A stretch of 64,000 nt of DNA from the NCBI RefSeq assembly GCF_036417845.1, contig NC_089979.1, positions 50,290,775 through 50,354,774 of the forward strand, read 5' to 3'. This stretch comes from Apteryx mantelli. Taxonomy: Eukaryota; Chordata; Aves; Apterygiformes; Apterygidae. Each line of letters begins with the position of its first letter. The first letter of the stretch is position 1. A program made the position numbers and the translations under genes. Below, piece after piece: positions 9,814-23,822 of the stretch. The notes beneath the pieces are model-generated. The model made no database searches, had not been told where the DNA came from, and saw nothing but the letters and a program-made list of their open reading frames with translations.

Positions 9814-12800
9814 TCACATATATAGGACAGCACAGAGACATGCAAGCAGTATCAGATTGAGAAGCAAGAGCCAGCAGAAGGAACTGCAACGCTGTAAGTT
9901 TGTGACCAGTACTACCATATAGAAACTCATCAGTAAGGAGAAAGAGGGACTGGAAATATCACCCGATGTGCTTTGGGGCAGGGAAGAGTGCAGCTTGCTG
10001 CTGTATGCAGTATCCTCATGTCTCTTGCCAAATCCTGGATTAGAATTTAGTGTACTATGGCATTGTACATTGTAAAACACCTGAAAGGCACACTGTATTC
10101 AATAGCAAAAAATGGCAGGAGGATAGCATTGGCAACAAAGGAATGGACAAAACTGCTCTGTCCCTTTTTCATACTTCTCCACTGGTTATGTCTTCCTCTT
10201 CAAATGCTACTATAGATCCAAATTTTTTGGTCCCTGTATCTTCTGCTGTTCAGAATTTAGGCCACCAAATCACTGGCATCTGGTTTTGATCTCTCAATTC
10301 CTAGATGGGTTTGAAGACCTTCAAGTTGCTAGGTCTTCTTAAAGATATGCTTCAAATTATCCAAGCAAACTGAATTCCTCATAAAAGCCTTGTAAGTACC
10401 CATTTTTGACTAATCTTCAGAATATTTTAAGGAATGGAGTGCATTTTTTTTTCTGAATTATAAAGTGATCATTCACTGATGATGTCCATGCTGATTTATT
10501 TCTGCAGGAGTTCCAGATCTTCTTTAGGTCATGGGATCCTGCCCTCTGCAAGAAAATTGCATTTCATATAATACTCTTTCTGTATTTCCTCAACAAGTTG
10601 TTTAGAATTACGATGACAAGGTAGAAGTAGTGTCCTGTAGCTGCTCAGTTCATGACATAGAAGTGAATCCTGAGAAACATCTCCAGTAGAACAGTACACC
10701 TCTCCGTTGCAAATTTGTTGCCTTTATACAGATATGAGTACTCAGTTATCATCAAGACCATTGCTACCTTTTCCTCAGTGCTTGGCAGTACTCTCTCATG
10801 TTTATCTTTTCTGCTTTGCTTTTGACATTAAAAAAAAATGAAGTCAGTGAACTATAGTACTTTGCTTCTGTGTCCTAAAATAAAATAATAAGCTCTAGGA
10901 ATTCTTAAAAATTTTTCAGCTCTAAGGAGGTTTAGACTAGATGTTCTGCTATTCTTTATTTATAGCATACATTCCTACGAGCTGGAGATTCCCTTTTGAA
11001 GAATAAAATCAGGATACTAAAAGATTTTCTCACTGCAGCCGTTGCACTTACTCCCATTATGCAGACTGCTGAACATGGCGTGAGTTTCTTTATTCTCAAT
11101 ATTTATATTTGTAAACTAACATGGCAGATTCTAGAATAAAAATTTAGCTTCACAATGATTTTTCCTGTTTTTGCTACTGCCCATCTGGAACATAGTAGAG
11201 CCACTAATATCTTTGTAGTTTTCATGCTGTTTGGGTAGTTCATTTTATAACAGAACATATAAGGTTGTATTTCAGGTTCTATACAATATTAATATTCTGG
11301 TTAATATTCTATACAAAGGCCAATGCAAAATATAAATGGCAAAATTCAAAGAACCAGACAAGAAGCTGACAGAATAAATTCAAGACAAATTTACCCTATT
11401 AGTGTGATCCCTTTTAGGAAGCAAAAACACCATGAGAGACCATTTACTCTAACAGCCTGATATTGTTGTATATTTTGATAACAACTCACTGATTAATTAA
11501 AGGAACTGAATCTGAACCATCTTCTATGTGCAACCATTGAAATTGGAAGACCTTCAGATGCTAGCTCCATTTTGCCTCAAGAAGAATTAACATGGCTTCT
11601 GGGCATACAGGAAATCCCACCAAAGTCACAAGATCACACCAAGTCCAGTTGGTGAAGCCCATAGAAACACTAAACCAAAAACAGTATTTTTTCCTTTTGT
11701 TACCTTTCCTTTTCATCTACCAAAGGAAGCTACTCTCTTGAGATTTGCTGTAACTATTCCTTGATTGACTGCTGATCTAAAAATGTTACAAAACACAGGC
11801 ATAAACCCAAAACTCCTTTTTCTTTTTTTCAATCGCAAGATAAAAAAATAGTCAACCCTGAAAAGAGGCTCAAATTAACCCTGCCATCCTACCAGCACTA
11901 GATTCTGAGCTATGATACTTATTTTTAATAAAGTGATTCTTTCTTGTCAGTTTGAGGTGAATGCACAAAATGAGGTGCTGTCACCAACAAATTAGTCTCT
12001 GTCTGAGAAACTTCTAACTCTCAGGAATCATTCTCAGCTTGATACTGCAATCTTTAGTCAGCAGGTGTAAGCAGTGTTACCATAAACTTCTTTGCTTTCC
12101 TCTGTCTTGTATTGTCAACTTGTTAAATACCAACTTTAAAATTTGAATTTAAGTTTTGAATTTAAATTTGAAAATGATGACAAATTAGCATTCTGTATTT
12201 TCCTGCTTGTGAAAGGGAATGTTGCCTGATCCCTTCTTTTATTTGTCTCTTCTATTCCAGGGAATTTATGGAAACTCAGATAATAAAAATGGCAGAAAAT
12301 ATAGGCAGAAACTGAAGCTAGCTTAATTTTTTTTCTCAGAACTGTTGGAAGACTGGATCATTGCAAATCTCACAGCTTTCCCCAAAACTAAATCAAATGA
12401 AGCCCAGTGCAATCAGGAATTTTGACACACTCCTGAGGAGGCTAAAATCGCTCAACTGTTATGCACTTCATTTCAAATAAATAGCTTTCTCTAGGAACCA
12501 TATGTTAATGCTTTCTGGACGCTAGTCTCAGAGCCTATATTGTTACCCAGTACTTGTGTTTAAGAAAGATGAGTTAGAAACATGGGGAAAAATGTTTCAG
12601 AAAAGGGCCCATCCTTCTCTGTCTGCATTCTTCTCTTTCCAAAAAGTATGAAATACTGAAATACACATTAAAAAAGGGGGCACTACACTCTTGTAAAAAT
12701 TGGAACAGAGATGGAAGAGCTGGATGAAACATATTTGTATTTGAAACTCTTGGTGATGATCTAGATTTATGCATCAAAATTACAATTAAATAAAGTTAAG

Positions 12801-15319
12801 GTTGCGAGTAACTCACAAGAGCAAAGAAATGTGCAATTAAAAAGAAAATATACCATATGTCCTTCGATATCTAGGCATATTGCAGTGCATTAAGAAAGCC
12901 ATAAAAGAGACACCCTGTTGTGGTTATGTGTTCTGAGACATGTGGCACATTTCCATTGTAGCTATCTATTTCCCTGCATGTATGCATCTGTGCCATTATT
13001 TAAATGTTGATTTTCAACAGGAATTTCTCTTTCCACGTTAAAAAATGGAGCTGCAATCTCTTTTTTGAACTGTTCTTTAGATCTGTTGCTATTTAAGAAC
13101 AGGGAAACCCAACATTTTAAACATATGAATGTAAAATCATCACAAAGAAAGGGGAATAACTGGATTTAATTTACAACTGTCTGATAAAAGCAGGCAAAAG
13201 AGAGAGTTTTAATTATTATAAACGAATGATCTTTTCTTATATCTTCCTCTGATAACAGCTGAATTCCAAACACCATTCTTCTGCATTTGGGATGGAAAAC
13301 AGAAATGCACTTAAAAGTATCTGGTATGTAATTTGGACCATCTCTGGGAATTAGGATGGGCAATTACTTCTTTCATTTTAAGGTTCCTCACCTGTGGATT
13401 CTCACAAGCCTATTTTTTTTCTTCCACTGATCATCAGCCTGAAAGTGTGGGAACAGCATGATGCACCATTCAGAGCTTAAAAGCAACTGCTATATGGCTG
13501 ACACCTAACTCACATTGTGCCAAATATTGTAATCACCAAGATACCCCAATGCAAAACATTTCAGAAACAGTGACTGTCTAACTAAAGGATGACAGCAAGA
13601 TAAGTTATACTTGTGGGAAGAGAAAAGCATTTTGAAGAATTTTCAGTGTTCAGAATACTTTATGAGAATGTATTTGTCCTCTGTTGAAGGTGCCTGCAGC
13701 CTGGGAATGCTTTCAGACACCTCACTAATTCCCGAAAGCCAAGTATCTACTTGCTAAAGAAATAAGTCTTATTTTTTCTATTTGCAACTGGCTAGGAGAT
13801 AGTACCTTCTGATTATGTTCTGGCCACAGTGATCTTCATTCCTAGGATTGTCATTTGCAGTATCTAGAAATAATATTGATTTGAGCAAGAGCACAGAGCA
13901 CCATCTCTGTGGTATGAGTTCGCTCCAAGAATATTCAACAATAACCATGAATAAGCATGAAGCCCATCAACTTCAGAAAAAAGGATTTCTTCAACCCTTT
14001 CTTTTTGCCTTTGCTTTCCTACAACTATGATAATGCTGCTGCTGCAGATAATAAAATGTGTGGGAGAGAGAGAAAAAAACTACTTGTACAAATAAAGTAA
14101 AATGGACTCAGATACCATGGTGATGACTGAAATACTTAGAAACACAAAAAATCTAATGGATATGCTGGCACCACTCCTCCTTAGAATGACCTGCAGTGAA
14201 ATGACTGGGCCAGAGTCATTTGCTGGAGAGGACAGCAAGCCAGATTAGCATAGCATCAACTCAGGGCCCTATATAATCTGAAGAGACAGAGCAGAAGAAC
14301 CACCATTCTGGGAACAGAGAGAATTGGGCCCAGGTGACAGGCCCTTGGAGAGGGGGATGCTGTGGGAATGCAAGAACAGCTTGGAGACAGAAGCCTGGGA
14401 ACTGGTTGTCAAGGGGAAAAAAAGGGGGTGATGGGCAGTCACAGTCAATCCTAGGACAGCAGAGCCAGGAAGAGCAATCTCCACGGGGCTGGGGAAACAA
14501 GCCAGCCTAGAAACAGTCTGAGGAGAAAGCATGCCAGTTGGGAAGCAGCTGCACAGCCACGGGGTGGCCAAGGATGCCACTGACAAATGTGTGTTGTAAC
14601 CAAAAAGGCTAAGGCTGGACGGAAGAGTCAGGGACTTGAGCCAGCAACAGCTGAGAGAGGGAAAGAGAGAAATGCACGTAATAAGGGAGGATAGTCACAT
14701 TTTGTCATGTGGTGTCATGCAACAGAGCAGTGTCCCGTCAGCCACAGGAGCAGGCATATCTGTCAACCACAAGAGCAGAAATCAGCTACTGAAGGTCACT
14801 GCCCAATGCGTCAGGAAGGAGACAGAGTATTCACGACCTACAGCGCGGCACTGAAAAGCATACAGGCAGCGCAGAGAGGTGCCTGGGAAAAAGCAGATTT
14901 AGAGGGTCTTAGTTTGGGATTTTCTACTTTCCTTTGACATTACCTTTGAAACTCTTACTATTGAAAAGAACAGCCTCAGACTTTGCAAACTTATATATGA
15001 GGATCTGTGGTGAACCCCCTGAAATCCCTCCAAAGGCAGCACTGAAAAAAATCAAGGCTGATTTTAGCAATTTTAGCGTCTATAATTTATTGAAAGTCAT
15101 AGCAACAATTGCTTCAGTTGTTTCTCCGTGTTCGGTTTCGTTTTCATGACAGGCAAGCTGCGGCTGGGGAGGCCGGTATGGAAGCAAACCCCACACAAGC
15201 CAGCTGGGGGGAAAAAACAGCCCCAGGTCCTGCTCCCCTGCAACTTTTTTTTTTCTTTTTTTTAACCTGCTAGTTCTGGCAATGACTTGACAGCAAAAAA
15301 TAAAACCAGAAGCCTGGAA
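9814..15319. other. AT-rich intergenic DNA upstream of SS18
   Basis: No gene is supported. Only short chance ORFs occur. A purine-rich, more GC-rich block at about 14200-14930 has a TATATAAT at 14270 and could be part of an unrecognised retroelement, but no coding or terminal repeats support this. Confidence 0.5.
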
Positions 15320-16560
15320 ACGACAGCACAAACACTACGCTCAAACGGCACGCGCCACCGCCAACGGACAAAACGCCCCAGCGGCAGCGGCACCCCCCTG
15401 CCTCGTAGCCCCGGGCCTGCGTGCGTGGCTCCCCGCACAAGCGGGTCTGACGGTGCTACGCCGAGGTCGGCGCGACCTCACCCGGGACTTGAACGAGCGC
15501 AACACCCGCCGCCGCCTCACGGCGCTTCCCCGCGGCGCCTTCCCCCGCCGCCCCGCACGGCCGCCAGAGCGGGCCGCCCGGGTGCAACCAACTGCGGTCG
15601 CGGGTGGAGGGGGAAGGGGGGAGGAGAGCGCGTTCCTCGGCACAGCCGGCGTGCGTCCTGTGTAACGTGAGCGCCACAGCGCTCCCCCCTCCCCCGCCGG
15701 CCGTACCACTTCGCTGCCTGTCCGGCGCGGAGCAGCGTTGAGCAGGAACGTACCAACGCCACGAAGGGAAAGGGGTAGCCAACAGGGCCGCGTGACTGAG
15801 AGAGGCCACGTTTAAAGGAAGCCGCGCCGATTCTTGCTCATTTTGCTTTTCTGAAGCGCAGCGAGGCGGCCACTGCCTTATCGGGGCTCTCTCTCCGTGC
15901 TGGGGAGGGGGAGGAATACCCTTTCGCCTCCCGGCTTCCCCGGCGGGATAGAGATGGGCTGGCCCGATGGGCAGCCGCCCCCCCCCGCGTCGCGCCGCGC
16001 GGTCTTCCCGGATCGCTGCCGCCTCCCGCTGCTGTTGGTTCCGCGGGGCGCGTGAGCGGGCGGGGGCAGTCGCGGGCGGGCGAGCGGATCCTCCTTGCAG
16101 CGGCCCGACATGTCGGTCGCGTTCGCGGCCCCGAGGCAGCGGGGGAAGGGCGAGATCACGCCGGCCGCCATCCAGAAGGTGAGGGCGCGAGGGAGGAGGG
16201 GCTTGGCTCGGCCCCGGGAGCTCCAGCTGCTTCCTGGCGCCGGGACGCGCGCGGAGGGGGGGGGTCGCCGGGGGGGGGTCGGGCGGCGGCCGCGGCGTGG
16301 CGCGGCCCCGCGCAGCGTGGGGGGGGCGCGGGGCTGCCCCGCTGCGCTCTGGCACTTGTTCCGGGGCCGCGGCCGCGGGGCGGTGCCGCCCACGGGGGTT
16401 CGCGGCGCGGGGGCGTCCGCGAGGGGTGGGGCGCGTGGAAGGCCGCGCGCGGGGAGCGCGAGGAACGACCGTTGCCCCGGCCACCCCCCAGGGGGACACG
16501 GCCCCGCGCCGGCTGCGAGCTCGCCCGTGACGCCTTCGTCCGGCGCCCTGGGGAAATGGA
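15320..16560. promoter_or_regulatory. SS18: CpG island promoter of SS18
   Basis: A sharp change from AT-rich DNA to about 1.2 kb dense in CG dinucleotides, with many GGGCGG/CCGCCC-type GC boxes, spanning the first coding exon at 16110-16178. No TATA box lies near the start, which fits a housekeeping CpG promoter. The transcription start is not fixed by the sequence; it should lie within a few hundred bases before 16110. Confidence 0.85.
16110..16178 (+). CDS. SS18: SS18 exon 1 (coding part)
   Basis: Residues 1-23, ending ITPAAIQK in phase 0; donor GTGAGG. The 5'UTR lies directly upstream in the CpG island. Confidence 0.97.
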
Positions 16561-19500
16561 GAAGTCGGCCAGGTCCTTCCTGTGAGTGGCGCTTACCAGT
16601 TACTCTTCAGTTCTGCTGTTGCTAAAGTCCTTCGTGAACTTGATCTCTTCCTCCGTGGGGTGAGCGGGGGCTACCATATTTGGCCTGCCTGATAGGACCC
16701 CCCCCCAAAAAAAAAAAACCCAAACAACCCAACCAAACGAACTCTAAAGTGTTATTATGGGGGAAGGCTATGATTAGAGCTGATGACAGGGACTCGGGAT
16801 GTGTCCGTTTAGGTCCCTGTGGGAGGAAGCAAGCTAACTCTCCAAAACAAGGAGAGAAAGTGTATTTAGGACTTGTAATAATTAACACTGTGTCGTATTG
16901 GGGGACGCAGAAGAGCACATTCAAGTTTGGTGGTAACTTTGTAGCCTTTAGAAAATTAACTTTAGACTCTCACTGTCCTCAGTTTAAATTGTGATCTGAA
17001 ATCTGTTCTGCTTATGGCTATCAGCTCCTTCTGTAGCAGGAGGTGCCTTTCAGGTAGATATAGCCAGCAGCTAATTTATTAGAGGATAAGGGTGTCAGCA
17101 AGGTGTCTAAGTTTTAGGGATCAGGATCTCAAAGAAGACCTCAGAGTTAGGATGCAGACCTGTGTAGCAGAAGTCGTCGATGCTTGAGAAGCGTAGCCCA
17201 AAAATACATGCCCACTGGGTGGAGAGCTGCCTACAGGTAGTTAGTAGAGACTTCAGCTCACTGGGATGCATTTAAAGAATGTAGACACTTCAGGATTTTT
17301 CTTTTGCTGTAGGCTTACCATTAATTTGATGCAGCCATGCTTGCAAAATCCTAGTATAGTTATAGCTGACAAGTTTTTGTAGTGTTCCTAAGCTGTTGGA
17401 AGCCTTGGAGGTGTCTTCATCTGGCTGGAAACCTAGATTCTTTCTTGGTGGTAGGTGTTTACAGTTCTTTCAGAGAACTGTTTCAATTCTTTATCAGCAA
17501 CTGCCTGATGAAAATTATATAAAACAGTGCCTGCAGCCTAGTCTAGGCTACAGTTGTATTCCATCTTACTTGCTTTATTCCTGACCCTAGAATTCTTTTT
17601 TTTCTTTTTTTTCTTTCTTTTTCTCTCCAAAGAGGTCTGGCTTACCTGGTGGGCGGAGGGGGAAAGAAAATGGTATCATCTAACTGGCAGTCTGATGATC
17701 TGCCTATCCTTAAGTATGTGCTGTCTTCTGCTAGAAGATGGGAAGCATTCTGATGAGAGTCTTGATCCAAGGCTTCCTTTGCAAGTGTGCTGTTAGACTT
17801 ATATTTGTCTATGTATATACTTGCTCCTTTTTACTTCATTTTTCTGGTGAAAATAGCCACTGTATTTCTTACAAAACTGGGTGTTAGTACATGTGAAGTG
17901 TCTGTGTATGAATGTGTCTGCAAGCCCCTTTAGAACATGGAAGTACAACTTTGCCTAGTTTCTGGAGCTCAGAGTGTTGTTAAAAGCATTGTGGTGCTGT
18001 GTCCATAGCTTATGGACGCTTTTTCCAGGTCTAGCAATTTTAGGCAAGGATAATTGCTCACTGACCATTTTGGTGAATTACTGGTTTGAATTTAGAAAGA
18101 CTTGTTTGGTTTGTTGGCTTGTTTGTTCTTACGTGAATGTAACTCCTGAGTGGACTGTGTGAGGTTTCGGACTCTGTACCTTTTTCATAGTAAAGATAGG
18201 TTATTTGGGAGAAAAAAGAAATATCTTTCTCTTATAGTTTTTTTTATTATTATTATTTTACATTAGATTCCTACAGAGTTGGGGATGATGTAATTATGGT
18301 GTCTGTGCTTCCCTTTCAGAATCATGAGCCTGCTGGTTAATTTTGGCCATGTTTGGAAGAAGGAAGATAATTAAGATTCTACCAGTTTTTTGAAATTCAG
18401 CAGCTGGGAAAGAAATCTAAACTAGCCCTCCACTGAGGGCAAAACGCAGGGAAAAGTTGATGTAAAATTTTCCTTTTGGTAGTAAATTTTTTGTTTAGTT
18501 CAGTTAACTTGGATAATTTAGCAGGTAGCTCAGATTAGCCGTAGTTCTGCTGTCTCTTGTCTGACCAGAGTGCAGGAGAGTGATTAGAAGACGTATGGGG
18601 GAGGGGGAATGTGCAACTCTAAGAGACCAGAGTATATTATTTTTCCTGTTTGTGGAACTTGGCAATATCTTGAATCTTTTTGTAGAAAGCAATGAGATCT
18701 ACAACTTCTCATGGTTAAGATTTTTTTTTTCCCCCCAGAATGGTAATTCACAGGTTTTCGTATTTCTGAACAGTTCTGAAGTATAATACAACTATTGCGC
18801 CAGTTATAGACTATTTATAAAGTGCAGTTGGGCTAGAGACTCTTAGTATAAATACAGCCTTTCCCATGCATTTCCTTGAAACAAGGGCTATCTAGTAAGC
18901 TCAGCTGCTATCTATAGCCTTTCAGTACATATTAGTAAATTTTTGAACAGCTACAGGCTTTAATAGGAGACAGGAAATTCAGGACATAAATTTTTAAACA
19001 AGTTTCTGGGTAGAGATCAAACAAACTGAAGATTTTGAAAACTTCATAAGAACATGGTGTAGAACAAGTGTAGATATTTGAATGGAAAATCTTCAGATAT
19101 GTAGCTATAGCAGTGACTTGAAGCCCTTCAACTGAAAACTGAGGGGGAAGATGGTAGCAAAAGAGGTTCTTAAATAGAGCTTTTTAGAACACTTGCTTTA
19201 AAAAAAAAATCTCTGACAAGAGGAGCAAGACTCAAACTCATCTTCAGTTTCTTTCCATAAAGAACGTGAAACTTATTCTAAACTTCTTCTTTGTCATTTC
19301 AGATGTTGGATGAAAATAACCATCTTATTCAGTGTATAATGGACTATCAGAACAAAGGAAAGACATCTGAATGCTCTCAGTAAGACATTAATCCAAATCT
19401 ACTGTGAACTGGGTGAATTTCCATCTAGACTGCAATTCTTGATTTGTTTTGTCCATAGGAGAACTATGCTAGTATGAATATGAAAATATTGCTGCAGATA

Positions 19501-22500
19501 TTATATTTATGATTTATTTTGTTTGCAATATGACTATCACTTCAGTCACTGAAAAGTTGTAACTTGACTACTGCAAGTTGATAGTGTAATGACTCTTATG
19601 GGGACTGCATAACCAAAATGTAGAGACTTTTTTCACCTGTATCGTAACTACAGTTTGGGAAGGAAGTAATTTATTTCTCAAACCTTCGAAGATAACATAG
19701 TGTAAGATACTATAACATAATATTTGGACAAATATTCCATCATGTGCTAGATGAGACATCACATTAGGGCTCTTGAGTCCCTTCTTAAGATGACTGGTGG
19801 TCTGTGGGGGGCAAAAGGTAAGTATTTTTGTTTTAAATGAATGTTTTTGTTGATAGGAGTAGGGTGTGGAACAGGTTTGCATATAACTTGATACAGTAGC
19901 TACATGTCCATAATCTGCTCCTGCTTTGAAGGTTATTCTTGCAAATGTGAGCTAGATGTCCTGGGATGTAGTTCTGTAGCAGAAAAAAGGATTCCATAGC
20001 AAATCTTCAAAGCTCAGGGTTCTGTTAAAATGTTTGTGCTGTTCTTGGTCATGATTTACATAAGTGTATGATATCTTGCATCTGGGGACATAATAAAAGG
20101 AGCTGTCTTGTAGTGCTTGTGATACAAACTGTACCAAACAGCCACACACACTCATACAATCTATATATCTCCTGGTGATTTAGGTTGGGGCAGGAAGTGA
20201 AATAGGTGAGAACACTGCATTAGATTTTCATAGAAAGATATAGCCACAGTTTTGACAACTCTTTTCTACAGAGAAATTGTCAAAAGCTGGGCAATAGGGA
20301 AGTGTTACTAAAGACAAAGGATTCCTAAATGTTCTCGTGTGTCTCTTGAACCATGTTTCACATAGGTAACTTTATTTACATGCGTAGAGTTGAGTACATT
20401 CTAATATTACTGTATTCTTGACTTCTTAAGATCTGTCTTGCTTTGTTTATTTTGATAGATACCAGCAGATGCTGCATACGAACTTGGTTTACCTAGCCAC
20501 TATAGCTGACTCCAACCAGAACATGCAGTCTTTACTACCAGCAGTAAGTACAAAATACTATAAAGCAGTCTTTACTACCAGCAGCAAGTACAAAATACTA
20601 TAAAACTAGGGGAGTGGATTTCATTTGGGTTCCTGACAAAAAAGGTGCTTGAGGTACTGACTAAACATTTAGCCTAAGATTTACTGTACACTGAGTACAA
20701 GGTGGAGTCTTTTTTCATCCAGTGTTTGGAGTCTAGTAATCTCACTGCTTGTGTCCTTCTTGCTCACAATCTGATCTGCTTAACTGAAAACTGATATTTT
20801 AGATTAAACACACAGTGCACAGGTTATCTAGCCTGCCTCATAGATAGTCTCCATCATTTTTTTTCTCTACTAAGAACTCTCCTGGTGTGACTCTTCTCAG
20901 TCAGCCCCTACAAAAGTATTCTGGTTTATCTATTATGCTGTGGAGCTTAGGAAAAAGGTTTTTTTGGCTGGAGTATTATCCATTTTTTAGCCTCAGTGGA
21001 ATGAGGTAGGTAAATCTCTATCAACTTTGTTTTAGTCTCTAAGTGAGCCTCTTCAAAATCCTTTGCCTTTCTGTAGTATCAGAAAGCAACCTTTTTAAGG
21101 AGGGTAGTGATAATACGCAAAAAGTAAGGTTATGCAGGCTCATCTTGAAGCGCTGCATAGCTTTACAAGTTAAGCATTTTTTTGGATAATACTTGCTGGT
21201 TTTCTTTAATTTGCAATTTCTCTGGATTTCTGAAGCCCTTATTTTATAAAATACCAACCATTAATTTTTCCCTTTCCCTTGCTCATCTTATAGAGCAGTA
21301 AGGAAAGAGACAACAAATGTTAAAATAGCCTGTTATCTGTTTGTCTTGTGTGTTAATCAGAAAGATTGGGGGATTTATGAGTAACACTAGGAAGTTCTTT
21401 GTTTTTGGTAATAAGACTTTTCTTGAATTAATGTAGTCTTAATTCATTTCTGTAATATGAAACTAAAAAGAGTCTTTAAAACAACCATTTCTATATACTA
21501 GTTTTCACCAACTGAAATTGAATTACTTTTTCTTTGGTCTCTGGAGAAGTGTTCTCCAATCATTGCTACTAGTGAAGCATCCTTTCAAGTTGGTACCTCG
21601 AGAACTATAGAAACAGTGCTTCATTATGTCCAACCTATGTTCCTGTAGAGGCTTCTCTTATAAATCTATCCTTGTAGCTTGATTGGGGTTGATGGTGGGG
21701 AACCTTTAAGAGGGTTATGTGTATTATTCAACTAATATGTTTTTGGAGGTTTAATTCATATCCTGGTTCTGATGACAACTGGAAATGAATTTGACCTTAT
21801 CCTAGTCCCTGGTGGACAGCTCTGTTTACACAGTTGAGTGTGGTGGCACTCTCTCCTTAAGAGAAAACACAGATGGGGCCAAGAAGGACTTTTGCAGATC
21901 AGGACTGAAGTGTATTTCTGATCTTGTATGTAAGGAAGATTTCACAGTAGTGGGAAAATGGCACATTATTTCTTCTTTTTTTGATAACTGTTTCCCCCAA
22001 TGGATTAGGGGAGGCAGAAAGGAAAAGGTAATTTCTTCGTTACTTTCTTCTAAAATAAAATACAAGACCAAATTTGGATGTTCAGTTGTATCTAAGCATA
22101 AACACTCTGATCTACCAAGTCAAATCTTTGAAGATTTGCCTGAAATGTGATAACTTAATCAGATAATCAAAACTATTTTGTTGGTTTTCAAGAAAATTAC
22201 TCTTTAAAGTTGCTATCTTATTTAACTGTAGCCAGAAGAACTTTGGAATGTGTGAGCTATTGCCTTTTCAGTGTAAGATGCAATTGCTTCAAACTCTTTC
22301 TCTTCTTTGGTTTTCTGTTTGAGAACTGATGAGGTCAAAGCTGACTTTGAGGTATTAGGTTACAGTTCACCACTCTTCTGTGGCAGCTGTTGTACAGTCT
22401 TACTAAACTCAAGGCAACAGTTAAATATGGAGCAAGATACTGTGTGTGTAAACATTTACTATTTTTAATAGTAAAATATAGTACACCAAGCTTGTGGTAT

Positions 22501-23786
22501 TACCACTGCAGTAGCTTCCCATATAAATTAAGAGGGCTTTATTCTGGTTAGCTTCTCTAACATTAGAGTATGTCTGATCTATTCATATCTGGAAGGTTGT
22601 TCTCCTAGTAAACTATACTTCTTAAATTCTAAAGTTCCCTGAAAGTGTATTTATCTGATTAAAACCAGGACAAGATAGAACTTAACTATTACTTTTTATA
22701 GAATGTTTTATGGATGACAAACTGAAGTTAAAATGAGAATTCTATTGTTAAGGTAGCATTCATGCTGAACAACAGAGCTAAATGCTCAGGTGAATGAATG
22801 TTTTTAATATAACCAAAAATGACTTGGACCTAATGGTACTTTGTTGTGTCCTTTCACAATAGTCCTTAGGCTTAACACTTCATATTGTTGGGAAAAATGC
22901 TTGTAGTATGCTCTCCCCCACATTTTCTTTCTATCTTATACCAGCTTGTTACTGCCTCCTTCCTGCCTTTTGTATTGAACATTAATGTGGATGTTGAAAT
23001 ATTCAGCTTCTGTGCCACTGGCCATGTCTCAGAACGGGCTATACTAATAAAATGACTGTGCATCCTTTTTGAAATAAAGTGCAGTGTTGCCTGTAGGGAA
23101 TAAGATAAATCTTGTGCTAAACAGCAATATAGTGAATGAACTATATTGTGCACAGAAATGCTTCTGAAAGGGGCCTGGAACTGAGGAAAAGGGGAACGGC
23201 TAAAGTAAGCATTGCAAACTGTAGGGGAAAAGAACTAGAAAGACCTTGTTGGAGTTTCAGTGTTATAACAAGGCTCATGTTGTCTTTGTATGCATCATAA
23301 ATGTTCAATATTAAATTATAACTCCTGTGAGAAGAGGCCTTCCATCACGTCAGAAGACAAAAGAAGTGGGGAGTGAACTCCGTAACTCAACCAGTCTCTT
23401 CTCAGCCGTGCTTTTCTCAGCATTGCTAAGGGTGGGCCTGTCTTGGAGCATTTTTGGATCTTTACTGGATAAGGGTAGTGGTGTAAGTCAGCATGTAAAA
23501 TTGATACAACTTTTTGCTGCCTCTTACTGAATTTTGGCAGGTATTCTGTTTCTTGGAAAGCAGAGGAAATAAGAGTCTGTTTACCACAACTGTATGAGAT
23601 AAGCTGCCCAAAAAGGCCTTACATAGTGAGGAATACAACACTTTAGACTTCCAACTGTGCTGCTTTTGACACTGCAATCTGAGAAGCAATAGCAATATGT
23701 TATTCTACTTGAATTGCAGAGAATAAAGATGCAATCGAAGGTGGTTTCAGAGACTTACTAGAGAATCCACAGAATAGCTAGTAAAG

Positions 23787-23822
<36 letters not shown>

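Noticed and set aside
14200-14930. GC- and purine-rich block with a TATATAAT, considered as a second LTR or lost exon set
   Set aside because: No polyadenylation signal in LTR position, no terminal TG/CA pair and no coding similarity.
15456-16499. 347-codon open frame on the minus strand over the SS18 CpG island
   Set aside because: Proline/arginine/alanine-rich translation expected from any GC-rich stretch lacking stops; it overlaps SS18 exon 1 and has no recognisable domain.
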